DNA from: Chryseobacterium sp. ZHDP1
Lineage (GTDB): Bacteria > Bacteroidota > Bacteroidia > Flavobacteriales > Weeksellaceae
Direction of reading: 5' to 3'
Length of the DNA: 64,000 nt
Assembly: GCF_018603435.1 (NCBI RefSeq)
Contig: NZ_CP075682.1
Coordinates: forward strand, 3,100,001 to 3,164,000
Position numbers and translations under genes: made by a program. A model generated the notes under the pieces. The model saw only the letters and a list, made by a program, of their open reading frames with translations, made no database searches and was not told the DNA's origin. Positions 52,213 through 59,234 of the stretch are shown here, one piece after another; the first letter of the stretch is position 1; the number at the start of each line of letters is the position of its first letter.

Positions 52213-52878
52213 TTAGATGATTCCGATGTCTTTACAAAATGCGACCAATTGCTCATTGCTTTTAACACTGAGGTCTTCTTTCAGGCTGTTTAATCTTTTT
52301 TCGACACTGCTTAAACTTGACGGGTTGATGTTTTTTTCCTTAAGATGGGTTGGAATATTTTTTTGCAGTACTCCTTTGGAAAGTAGAGAGACAATAACAA
52401 TATCATAGGCTGAAAATTCATAATTATTGAATTTTTTCATCTCCTGCTTCAGATCAAAAGAAAGGTAGTTTTCTCCTATATAAACGGATGCGATAGATTT
52501 TTTCAGGTCTTTGGAATCGTTTCTGGCTTTCTGTACATATCCGTTGATCTGGTAGTCTGAGAAAAGATTTTCGATCACTCCGCTTTTACGTTCCGCCGAA
52601 AATACAATGACTTTAAGGTCCGGCTGCAATTCCTTTGCTTTTTTGATGAGGTCTTTACCGTCTTTAAGAGTCTGGGTGTGATGATCTTCCTCATAATAAA
52701 GATCTGTAATAAGCAAATCGTAAGGTTGCTTTTCCCGCAGAGCTTTTTGGATTTTTCCTATAGCATCATCACAGTAATATACATAATCTACTATGGGAAT
52801 ATTCAGATCCTCGAGTGTTTTCTGTACGGAAATATTGATGCTTTCATGATCTTCGGCTATTAAAATTTTTTTAAACAT
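52213..52878 (-). CDS. NarL/LuxR-type response regulator (paralogue 1)
   Basis: The 221-residue protein has a receiver domain (1-130; acidic E9/D10, phospho-acceptor D59 in LLITDLYYEED, a VQKA lysine) and a C-terminal HTH of the LuxR/NarL kind (about 150-220; YDIVIVSLLSKGVLQKNIPTHL ... SVEKRLNSLKEDL). It is paralogous to the next gene (DIGI/DIGLI ends, same length). It has its own promoter with a TTACGG palindrome, so it is likely part of the regulon it or its paralogue controls. Confidence 0.85.
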   Translation of the reverse strand: MFKKILIAEDHESINISVQKTLEDLNIPIVDYVYYCDDAIGKIQKALREKQPYDLLITDLYYEEDHHTQTLKDGKDLIKKAKELQPDLKVIVFSAERKSGVIENLFSDYQINGYVQKARNDSKDLKKSIASVYIGENYLSFDLKQEMKKFNNYEFSAYDIVIVSLLSKGVLQKNIPTHLKEKNINPSSLSSVEKRLNSLKEDLSVKSNEQLVAFCKDIGII

Positions 52879-52916
52879 GGTTACAAGGTTTAATTAAATA
52901 TAAAGGTTTAAGACCT

Positions 52917-52924
52917 CAAAAATA
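52917..52924 (-). promoter_or_regulatory. -7 promoter element of response regulator 1 (TATTTTTG)
   Basis: Exact minus-strand TAnnTTTG, 39 bases before the ATG at 52878. Confidence 0.7.
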
Positions 52925-52945
52925 GATGCAATTATAATTCTTCCA

Positions 52946-52961
52946 TTACGGATTCACGTAA
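52946..52961. promoter_or_regulatory. Operator palindrome, copy B (TTACGG-N4-ACGTAA)
   Basis: One mismatch in the second arm. The centre (52953.5) is 33 bp upstream of the -7 centre (52920.5), the same spacing as copies A and C. Confidence 0.68.
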
Positions 52962-52994
52962 AATAACGAAAAACAGTCGATTTTCATTTTTAAA

Positions 52995-53657
52995 TTAAAT
53001 CAGACCAATATCTTTACAAATTACAATCATCTCGATATTGTTTTTCGCACAGAAGATTTCGCGGAGTTCATTCAGCCTCTTTTCAATCGATCGGATGCTG
53101 TATGGTTCCATCCGATGTTCTTTCAGATAAGTCTGAATTTCGTTCTGTTTGCATCCTTTGGAAAGAAGCTCAAGAAGTTTAAGGTCGTACTCATCAAGAT
53201 CACGGGGAATCTTCCGGATCGCATTTAAAATATCCTGAGACATCACGGTTTCCCCTTTAAATACCTTTCTAATGGTATTCTTAAGTTCTTTTCCGTCATT
53301 TCTTGCTTTGCTTACAAATCCGTTAATGTGGTACGTTTTATAAAGATCATCAATTATTTTCGATCGGCTTTCTACCGAAAAAACCACCACTTTAAGATCG
53401 GGCTGAATTTTTCTGGCTTCATAAATCAATTCCTGCCCGTTTTTCAGTTTCTGTGCAATATGGTCTTTTTTAAAAGAGAGATCCGCAATCAGCAGATCAT
53501 AAGGTGCATTTTCTGCGGCTGCAGTTTTCAGTCTTTGAAGAGCTTCGTCACAATATGTTACAAAATCGAAACGCGGAATTAATAATTCTTCTAAGGTACT
53601 CATGATTCCCAGATTTGCTACTTCCTGGTCTTCAACAATTAAAGTTTTTCTGAACAT
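52995..53657 (-). CDS. NarL/LuxR-type response regulator (paralogue 2)
   Basis: The 220-residue protein has the same design as paralogue 1: receiver with E9/D10 and phospho-acceptor D59 (LLIADLSFKKDH), the KARNDGKELK stretch, and a C-terminal HTH (YDLKLLELLSKGCKQNEIQTYL ... SIEKRLNELREIF). Its gene starts ten bases after the histidine kinase gene, so the two form a cognate pair in one operon. Confidence 0.86.
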   Translation of the reverse strand: MFRKTLIVEDQEVANLGIMSTLEELLIPRFDFVTYCDEALQRLKTAAAENAPYDLLIADLSFKKDHIAQKLKNGQELIYEARKIQPDLKVVVFSVESRSKIIDDLYKTYHINGFVSKARNDGKELKNTIRKVFKGETVMSQDILNAIRKIPRDLDEYDLKLLELLSKGCKQNEIQTYLKEHRMEPYSIRSIEKRLNELREIFCAKNNIEMIVICKDIGLI

Positions 53658-53667
53658 AACAAAACGG

Positions 53668-55326
53668 TTATGAAGAAGGGAAGGAAATATTTACCTTCAG
53701 TCCTTTTTCAATTTTTGTTTCAAAAGTAATGTTCCCGCCGATTCCTTCTATGCGGGAAGCCGTATTGCGCAGTCCGTTTTTATAAATAAGGTCTCCGGAA
53801 ATTCCCACCCCGTTGTCTTTATACTGAATCTCTATATTTTGATCCGCTTTTTCAAATTTTACGGCTACATGACTTGCCTTACTGTGCTTTTTCATGTTAA
53901 CCATCAGTTCACGGAGTACCTGATAAATTTCTTCTTTTACCGGTGCAGAAATATTTGTCCAGACAGAGGAACTGTTTCCTGCTGTAAAAGTTTTTACACT
54001 TGCGTTATTAAAGGATGCGATAAGTTCTGAAATTTCCTGACTGAACTCTTTTTCTTCACCCGCTTTTTCATAAGAAAGATTTCTGGATTTTTCATAGACA
54101 AATTCCAGTTCATCCAAAGTTTTTTCACGATCAAAATCTTCCTGATTTTCAATCTTTGCCATTACCTGATAAATCCCATTCGCAACCACATCATGCACTT
54201 TTTTCGACATTTTAAGCTGTGTGTTTTTGACTTCGAGCTCTTTTTCCTGTTTTAATTGTTTTTGTCTTTTTATGTACCAGATAAAGCCAAGAATTAAGAG
54301 TGATGCTAAAAAAACTAATTTTGCATTGTTTTTTATTTGCTGAACTTCATTATCTGCTTTTAGTTTTTCTCCTTTAGCTCTTTCTCCTTCTAGATCATAT
54401 CGAATAGTTGCAAATTGATTTTTATCTCTATTTCTTTTTGTTTGGAGACTATCAACTATTGAATTTAATTTTTGAAAATTTGTTAAATAATTTTTAGGAT
54501 CTAGTGAAATAATTCTTTGTAATGCTAAAATTTGATCACCAAGACTTTTATTTTCGATAGCTTTTTGTAACATCATCTTTGCATAGCTTAAAGAAATATT
54601 TTTATCTTTTAACAAATAATAAGTGGATAAGGTTTCGTAACTTGAATTCTGTCCGAAACTGTCATTTTTCTTTTTTCTAATTTCTAAAGCTCTATTTAGT
54701 TCAGGTAAAGGATTGTATTTATCATTGCTTAAATATTTTACTTTTGCGAGATTGTTAATTACTTTAGCTAATACACTACTATCTCTTGTATTCATTGCCT
54801 TTTCCAAATAATATTTGGCTTCATTAAATTTTCTTTGAGTTATGAGATTATCACCAATATTATTGTAATAAACATATATATTTTTATCGACAGCATTTCT
54901 TATTGCTTTTAGATAATATTTATAAGCGTCATCATTGTTTTTTAGATAGTTAGAAGCAATACCTATGTTGTTGTAATTAGCAGCAAGAGTTCTCAACACA
55001 TTACTGTCCTTTTTATACTTGATAAATTTATTTGCTTCAAAGGAAGTTTCTAAACCACCAAAATAATCTCCTTCATCTGTTTGAATGATCGCCATATTGA
55101 CTAAAGATCTGCCCACACCTAAAGAGTCATTTTCTTCTAAGAATGAATTTTTGGATAAATTAAAGTAATAAAAAGCAGAATCAATAAGATTTTCCTCTTT
55201 GAATTGTTTTGCTTTTTCCAGAAAAGGATTTGTTGTAAGTACTGAAGTATTTATTTGTTGAATATTGTTTTCTTTCTTACAAGAAGTTATGAGAAACAAA
55301 ATTATTAATATAATTATTCTTTTCAT
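53668..55326 (-). CDS. TPR-containing sensor histidine kinase lipoprotein (NarX-type)
   Basis: The 552-residue protein has a lipoprotein-type signal (ITSCKK, cysteine near residue 16), a TPR-rich region of about 300 residues outside the cytoplasm, one membrane helix (about 331-350, LVFLASLLILGFIWYIKR), then a HisKA_3-like dimerisation region with H378 in KKVHDVVANGIYQ and an ATPase domain (ELMVNMKKHSKAS as N-box, YKDNGVGI as G1). It pairs with LuxR-type regulators, as expected for this kinase class. A cytoplasmic kinase with an apparent lipobox is odd; the Cys may not be processed. Confidence 0.85.
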   Translation of the reverse strand: MKRIIILIILFLITSCKKENNIQQINTSVLTTNPFLEKAKQFKEENLIDSAFYYFNLSKNSFLEENDSLGVGRSLVNMAIIQTDEGDYFGGLETSFEANKFIKYKKDSNVLRTLAANYNNIGIASNYLKNNDDAYKYYLKAIRNAVDKNIYVYYNNIGDNLITQRKFNEAKYYLEKAMNTRDSSVLAKVINNLAKVKYLSNDKYNPLPELNRALEIRKKKNDSFGQNSSYETLSTYYLLKDKNISLSYAKMMLQKAIENKSLGDQILALQRIISLDPKNYLTNFQKLNSIVDSLQTKRNRDKNQFATIRYDLEGERAKGEKLKADNEVQQIKNNAKLVFLASLLILGFIWYIKRQKQLKQEKELEVKNTQLKMSKKVHDVVANGIYQVMAKIENQEDFDREKTLDELEFVYEKSRNLSYEKAGEEKEFSQEISELIASFNNASVKTFTAGNSSSVWTNISAPVKEEIYQVLRELMVNMKKHSKASHVAVKFEKADQNIEIQYKDNGVGISGDLIYKNGLRNTASRIEGIGGNITFETKIEKGLKVNISFPSS

Positions 55327-55354
55327 AATGGTTAAGTTTTAAATGCAATGTAAC

Positions 55355-55382
55355 AAAAAGGACAGATTTATGCAATCTGTCC
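55355..55382 (-). terminator. Hairpin terminator between the small peptide gene and the kinase gene
   Basis: GGACAGATT (55360-55368) and AATCTGTCC (55374-55382) pair perfectly; on the minus strand CTTTTTGTT follows. It could limit read-through into the kinase gene, which has no obvious -7 element of its own. Confidence 0.75.
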
Positions 55383-55395
55383 TATCTAAAAATTT

Positions 55396-55620
55396 TTATG
55401 GATTTGTGAAAGGAGGAGGAGTTTGTCCTGTATTTCCGCCTACTGGTCCACCGCTTCCCGGTCCATCCGGATCGACTCCGTCTCCCGGATTGGTTCCCGT
55501 TCCCGGATCTGCCAATTGCGTTGTTGACTGTCCGTTATCATTGCTGTTATTGTTACCTGAAGTATTGGCATTATTTTGCCCGAATGCTAAGCCTAATAGC
55601 ATTAATATAATCTGGATCAT
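55396..55620 (-). CDS. Small secreted Asn/Gly/Pro-rich peptide
   Basis: The 74-residue frame has a short hydrophobic signal (MIQIILMLLGLAFGQ) and a low-complexity mature part (NNANTSGNNNSNDNGQ then PGTGTNPGDGVDPDGPGSGG). No domain is recognised. A terminator lies right after it, before the kinase gene. Similar tiny genes beside flavobacterial kinases make it plausible, but codon evidence is weak. Confidence 0.55.
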   Translation of the reverse strand: MIQIILMLLGLAFGQNNANTSGNNNSNDNGQSTTQLADPGTGTNPGDGVDPDGPGSGGPVGGNTGQTPPPFTNP

Positions 55621-55722
55621 TTCCTAAAAATTTTATAAGGGTTTGAAAAATTTTCTTCCTCTCAGGAGGTTAATCCCGAGCTGTACACTGTTAAAATTTT
55701 CGAAGCGCTTCTTAAATTTTTT

Positions 55723-55790
55723 TTGGGAAGTGAACCTTCAAAAACGGAAGAGAAACATCTGCTTCCCAACCCGGAGTTTTCTTCCGTTTT
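55723..55790. repeat. Interleaved inverted repeats in the 55621-56006 gap
   Basis: TTGGGAAG (55723-55730) pairs with CTTCCCAA (55762-55769), and AAAACGGAAGA (55741-55751) pairs with TCTTCCGTTTT (55780-55790). The two stems interlock like an H-type pseudoknot. Further short hairpins lie at 55700-55720 (GAAGCGCTTC) and 55873-55890. No gene was seen here. Confidence 0.6.
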
Positions 55791-55934
55791 ATCTGGTAAT
55801 TTTTGAAATCAGGTTTTTTTGTTTTTCTTTTTAATTATTTTTTTGTCCCTGATTTCTTTTACAAATATCTGATAGATTTGCTGAAATCTACGGACAGACG
55901 ATGGACAGCACATAAATGCATAAATGTTTGATTT

Positions 55935-55950
55935 TTACGGATTACCGTAA
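55935..55950. promoter_or_regulatory. Operator palindrome, copy C (TTACGG-ATTA-CCGTAA)
   Basis: Perfect arms. The centre (55942.5) is 33 bp upstream of the -7-like element centre (55975.5) of the 56007 gene, the same geometry as copies A and B. Confidence 0.75.
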
Positions 55951-55951
55951 A

Positions 55952-55987
55952 TTTGCTGTCCAATTTTTGTCTAATTTGGACAGCAAA
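55952..55987. promoter_or_regulatory. Second palindrome overlapping the 56007 promoter
   Basis: TTTGCTGTCCAA (55952-55963) and TTGGACAGCAAA (55976-55987) are perfect inverted repeats with a 12-base spacer. GGACAG also occurs at 55892 and 55903, 11 bases apart. The right arm covers the -7 element, which suggests a repressor site. Confidence 0.65.
55972..55979 (+). promoter_or_regulatory. -7-like element of the 56007 gene (TAATTTGG)
   Basis: One mismatch to TAnnTTTG; 27 bases before the ATG. Support comes from its spacing to palindrome copy C. Confidence 0.5.
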
Positions 55988-56006
55988 TAATTAATACCTG
56001 AAAATT

Positions 56007-56822
56007 ATGTATGAGAAGAAAAGATTTTTGGTAAATACAGTGTTTGAAACAGCCAAGAATGAGATCCCTCGTGGAAATAAAACTTCTATTTCATCATACC
56101 TTAGTTCTCTTTTTGAGGAGCGATATGGTTTTGAAAGAGAAGAACGGGCTTATGTAAGATATTATAAAAGTTTAGTTGAGGAAAATACAGACTATAACAT
56201 TGATGATGTCGCTTTGGATAATTTAAGTAAATATATCGGATATGATAACTTTAAAGATTTTTGCAATAGGGTAAATTTAAATAATGATGCTTCAAAAACA
56301 TTGTCACTAAGCTTTAATGAATTATCCGAAAAAATTCTTCAAGTAATTGTTAACGTAACTCCAACCGTTATATTATCAGACATTATCAAGAAAAATGGTT
56401 TAGGTATTTTAGAAATGACGTTCGTTTTATTAATGGCAACAGGAGGTGTCGTTTTTTCCAATAATAAGATGCCAAAACCTCTTAGCTGGATGTCGGGATG
56501 GGGCTCTCCTGCAACAGACAAACCTTATATGTATTGGGATAAAGACCGATACATGGCAACAGACAGCAGTTCTGTCCATTCTCGTGCTGAGGTTGTACCG
56601 ATGCGTGATTTTGTATTTATCAATATGAAAAAGATTATGAGACCAGATACACTTACTGTAGACAATGCAATGGGAAAAGTCTGGTATGATAAAAGCAAAA
56701 ACCATGTGGAATTTTTTACGAGTTTTGGAAAACATCCTGAAAATGAAAAAGCCTTAAAAGATGTTACAGAACACATCCTTGAAACATATGCCGGAAAAAA
56801 CGCTATACTGGAAGAAGAATAG
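56007..56822 (+). CDS. Unknown one-TM protein of the TTACGG regulon
   Basis: The 271-residue protein has an N-terminal helical part (about 1-95) that resembles a DNA-binding or adaptor domain of Bacteroidetes regulators (GNKTSISSYLSSLFEERYGF ... LDNLSKYIGYDNFKDF), a hydrophobic helix (about 131-150, GILEMTFVLLMATGGVVF) and a soluble C-terminal domain with Trp/Tyr-rich start (MSGWGSPATDKPYMYWDKDR). I do not recognise the family. It is divergent to the kinase operon and carries palindrome copy C, so it may be controlled with the ten-gene operon. A 16-bp perfect hairpin follows. Confidence 0.7.
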   Translation: MYEKKRFLVNTVFETAKNEIPRGNKTSISSYLSSLFEERYGFEREERAYVRYYKSLVEENTDYNIDDVALDNLSKYIGYDNFKDFCNRVNLNNDASKTLSLSFNELSEKILQVIVNVTPTVILSDIIKKNGLGILEMTFVLLMATGGVVFSNNKMPKPLSWMSGWGSPATDKPYMYWDKDRYMATDSSSVHSRAEVVPMRDFVFINMKKIMRPDTLTVDNAMGKVWYDKSKNHVEFFTSFGKHPENEKALKDVTEHILETYAGKNAILEEE

Positions 56823-56849
56823 GTAAAAAATCTATAAATAGCTAACAGA

Positions 56850-56884
56850 AATTCGGGCGGTTTCCTTTGGAAACCGCCCGAATT
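56850..56884 (+). terminator. 16-bp perfect GC-rich hairpin after the 56007 gene
   Basis: AATTCGGGCGGTTTCC and GGAAACCGCCCGAATT pair perfectly around TTT. The T-run is poor, so it may act as a transcript-stabilising or attenuating stem rather than a canonical terminator. Confidence 0.65.
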
Positions 56885-56971
56885 CTATGATATTAACGCT
56901 ATCTGTTTAGCGATATTAAAAATCGTCTGTGCTAAATTTTCTGCGATGACAGATCACGGATAAACAATAAA

Positions 56972-57526
56972 TTATTGTTCATTCAGCATTCCCAATTCGC
57001 CGAAATGCTTTTTAAACTTCTGAATTTTCGGTCCTACCACAGCGCTGCAATACGGCTGAGTCGGGTTTTCGTTATAATATCCCTGATGATACTGCTCCGC
57101 TGCCCAGAATTTATCGAATTTCGTTACTTCCGTTACATAGGTTCCCTGCCATCTTCCGGATTCTTTGGATTTTTCAATTGCCGCTTCAGCTTTTGCCTTT
57201 TCCGCTTCGTCTTTGTAATAAATAACAGAACGGTATTGCGTTCCGATATCATTTCCCTGTCTGTTAAGCTGAGTAGGATCGTGAAGGAAAAAGAAAACAT
57301 CCATTAACTGTTCGTAAGAAATAACAGCAGGATCGTAAGTGATCTGTACCACTTCCGCGTGTCCGGTTTCTCCGGTGGATACCTCTTCATACGTAGGATG
57401 GTCTTTGTGACCTCCCGAGTATCCGGAAACCGCAGACTGTACTCCTTTCAGCATATTGAAACAGCTTTCCACACACCAAAAACATCCGCCCCCGAAAGTA
57501 ATCTGTTCTAAATTGTTGTTATCCAT
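56972..57526 (-). CDS. msrA: Peptide methionine sulfoxide reductase MsrA
   Basis: The 184-residue enzyme has the catalytic motif GGGCFWC (C15 nucleophile), GYSGG, the TGHAEVVQITYDP stretch and the C-terminal YHQGYYNENPTQPYC region. It reduces methionine-S-sulfoxide in proteins and free methionine, with thioredoxin as electron donor. It stands alone between the 56007 gene and a repeat-rich region. Confidence 0.95.
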   Translation of the reverse strand: MDNNNLEQITFGGGCFWCVESCFNMLKGVQSAVSGYSGGHKDHPTYEEVSTGETGHAEVVQITYDPAVISYEQLMDVFFFLHDPTQLNRQGNDIGTQYRSVIYYKDEAEKAKAEAAIEKSKESGRWQGTYVTEVTKFDKFWAAEQYHQGYYNENPTQPYCSAVVGPKIQKFKKHFGELGMLNEQ

Positions 57527-57640
57527 AAATTAATTATTGTAATTTCTTGTTTTCTCCTGTGAGAGATGGAGAAAAAACCTATCAAAAATAAGGAAAAGTT
57601 TTTCAATCAGGCGTTCAAAATTCAAATTGTCATGATAGAT

Positions 57641-58056
57641 GAGACAAATTTTTTCAAACACAATCATCACAAATGTTTTCACAAATAAAAGCCCGAAAAT
57701 CTGCGTTATCTGCACAATCTGCGTGAAAATTTTAATAATAGTATTGAGGTAGAGTAGAGATCCTTCGACTGCTTCGCGCTCAGGATGATAGCGCTGCAAA
57801 TTGTTGCTTATAAAGTCCTTGATATTGGCAATGTCGCGCCGAGACAAATATTTTCAAACACAATTCTCAAAAGTATTTTCATCAAATAAAAATCCAAAAT
57901 CTGCATTATCAGAACAATCTGCGAGATAATTTAATAAAGATATTGAGATAGTATAGAAATCCTTCGACTGCTTCGCGCTCAGGATGGCAGTGCTGCAAAT
58001 TGTTGCTCGTAGAGATTAGTATCAGCGATGTCATGCTGAGCCTGTCGAAGCATCTC
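57641..58056. repeat. Dispersed-repeat region with a two-copy ~168-bp unit and REP-like motifs
   Basis: A unit starting GACAAATTTTTTCAAACACA (57641) recurs at 57842 in diverged form; both end in CTGCAAATTGTTGCT. Each contains CCTTCGACTGCTTCGCGCTC (57762 and 57961, 199 bases apart), and an inverted relative TGCTGAGCCTGTCGAAGCAT lies at 58034-58053. Iterated GCAGAT words fill the rest. The 57527-58181 interval holds no credible gene. Confidence 0.8.
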
Positions 58057-58072
58057 TAAAGATGAAATAAAA

Positions 58073-58101
58073 ACAAAAAAAGCACCCTTAAAAAAGGATG
58101 C
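58073..58101 (-). terminator. Terminator of the ROK kinase gene
   Basis: On the minus strand GCATCCTT and AAGGGTGC pair (one G-U) around TTTT, followed by a U-rich run. Confidence 0.75.
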
Positions 58102-58181
58102 CTGTATTATTTAAAAATCTTTGCAGACTTTGCGTTAAAAAGTTTAATGGAAATCAGACGCAGATAATCAAAATGTTCCGG

Positions 58182-59150
58182 TTATTTTTCCCAAACCAAA
58201 GCACTTGCGCCTAAAATAGCAGCATCCGCTTCGTCCAGTTCACTGAAAACCAATTTTACCTTGTTTCTGAAGATAGGAAGTAAGTTTCTTTCCATATGAA
58301 GTTTCGTAGGTTTTAAAATAAAATCTCCTGCTTTTATGACGCCGCCAAATAAAAGAATGGCTTCCGGAGAAGAGAACATTACAAAATTAGCTAAAGCTTC
58401 CCCCAGTTTCTGTCCGGTATACCGGAACACTTCAATAGAAATCGGATCGCCCTGTAAAGCGCATTCGTGAACAGTTTTAGAATTAATGGATTCTTCAGGA
58501 TACTGATTGAGTAAAGATTCAGGAAATTCGGCTCTCATTTTTTTTGCGGTAATCGCAATTCCTGTTGCCGATGCGTACGCTTCAAGACAGCCTTCAGAAC
58601 CCGTGCTCCAGTGTTTTCTTCCGCCCGGTTTTACGATGGTGTGTCCCAGCTCTCCGGCAAATCCGTCGTGTCCGTAGATGAGTTTTCCTCCTGCAACAAT
58701 TCCGCTTCCAACGCCTGTTCCCAGAGTAATCATGATGAAATCTTTCATGCCTCTTGCAGCGCCGAAAAGCATTTCTCCGATGGCTGCGGCATTCGCGTCA
58801 TTAGTAATGGTACACGGAAGCCCGAATTTTGCCGACATCAGTTCAGCAAAAGGGATGATTCCTTTCCACGGAAGATTGGGAGCCTGTTCTATGGTTCCTG
58901 TATAGTAGTTGGCATTGGGAGCACCGACACCGATCCCATCGAAGTTTTTATCTTTTCCGTGGCTTTCGATCAGAGGATAGACCGCCTCGTATAAAGCGTC
59001 AATATATTCTTCTACTGTAGGATAGGCTTCTGTACGGATGTTACCTTTTTCCAAAACTTCGCCTCTGTGGTTTACCACTCCAAATTTTGTGTTCGTTCCG
59101 CCAATATCAATTCCGAGCGCAACGTTTTTTGACAAATCTACTAATGACAT
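58182..59150 (-). CDS. ROK family sugar kinase (glucokinase-like)
   Basis: The 322-residue ASKHA kinase has the phosphate loop GIDIGGTNTKFG, the catalytic Asp D118 in TNDANAAAIGE, GTGVGSGIV, and H170 in AGELGHTIVKPGG. ROK kinases phosphorylate glucose or related sugars. The usual zinc-binding CxCGx2GC motif is degenerate: positions 181-188 read WSTGSEGC, leaving one cysteine plus H170. It therefore may not bind structural zinc in the normal way. Its start lies between gaps and a terminator follows. Confidence 0.88.
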   Translation of the reverse strand: MSLVDLSKNVALGIDIGGTNTKFGVVNHRGEVLEKGNIRTEAYPTVEEYIDALYEAVYPLIESHGKDKNFDGIGVGAPNANYYTGTIEQAPNLPWKGIIPFAELMSAKFGLPCTITNDANAAAIGEMLFGAARGMKDFIMITLGTGVGSGIVAGGKLIYGHDGFAGELGHTIVKPGGRKHWSTGSEGCLEAYASATGIAITAKKMRAEFPESLLNQYPEESINSKTVHECALQGDPISIEVFRYTGQKLGEALANFVMFSSPEAILLFGGVIKAGDFILKPTKLHMERNLLPIFRNKVKLVFSELDEADAAILGASALVWEK

Positions 59151-59234
59151 TCTATTCTAAAATTCTAAAAGGTTAAAATTATAAAAAAGATTGTATTCTG
59201 AGACGATTAACCAAAGATTTATTTAAAAAAAATA

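Noticed and set aside
57530-57847. 105-residue minus-strand frame after msrA
   Set aside because: It is made entirely of dispersed intergenic repeats (the SRRDIANIKDFISNNLQRYH translation of REP-like sequence) and has no domain or promoter.
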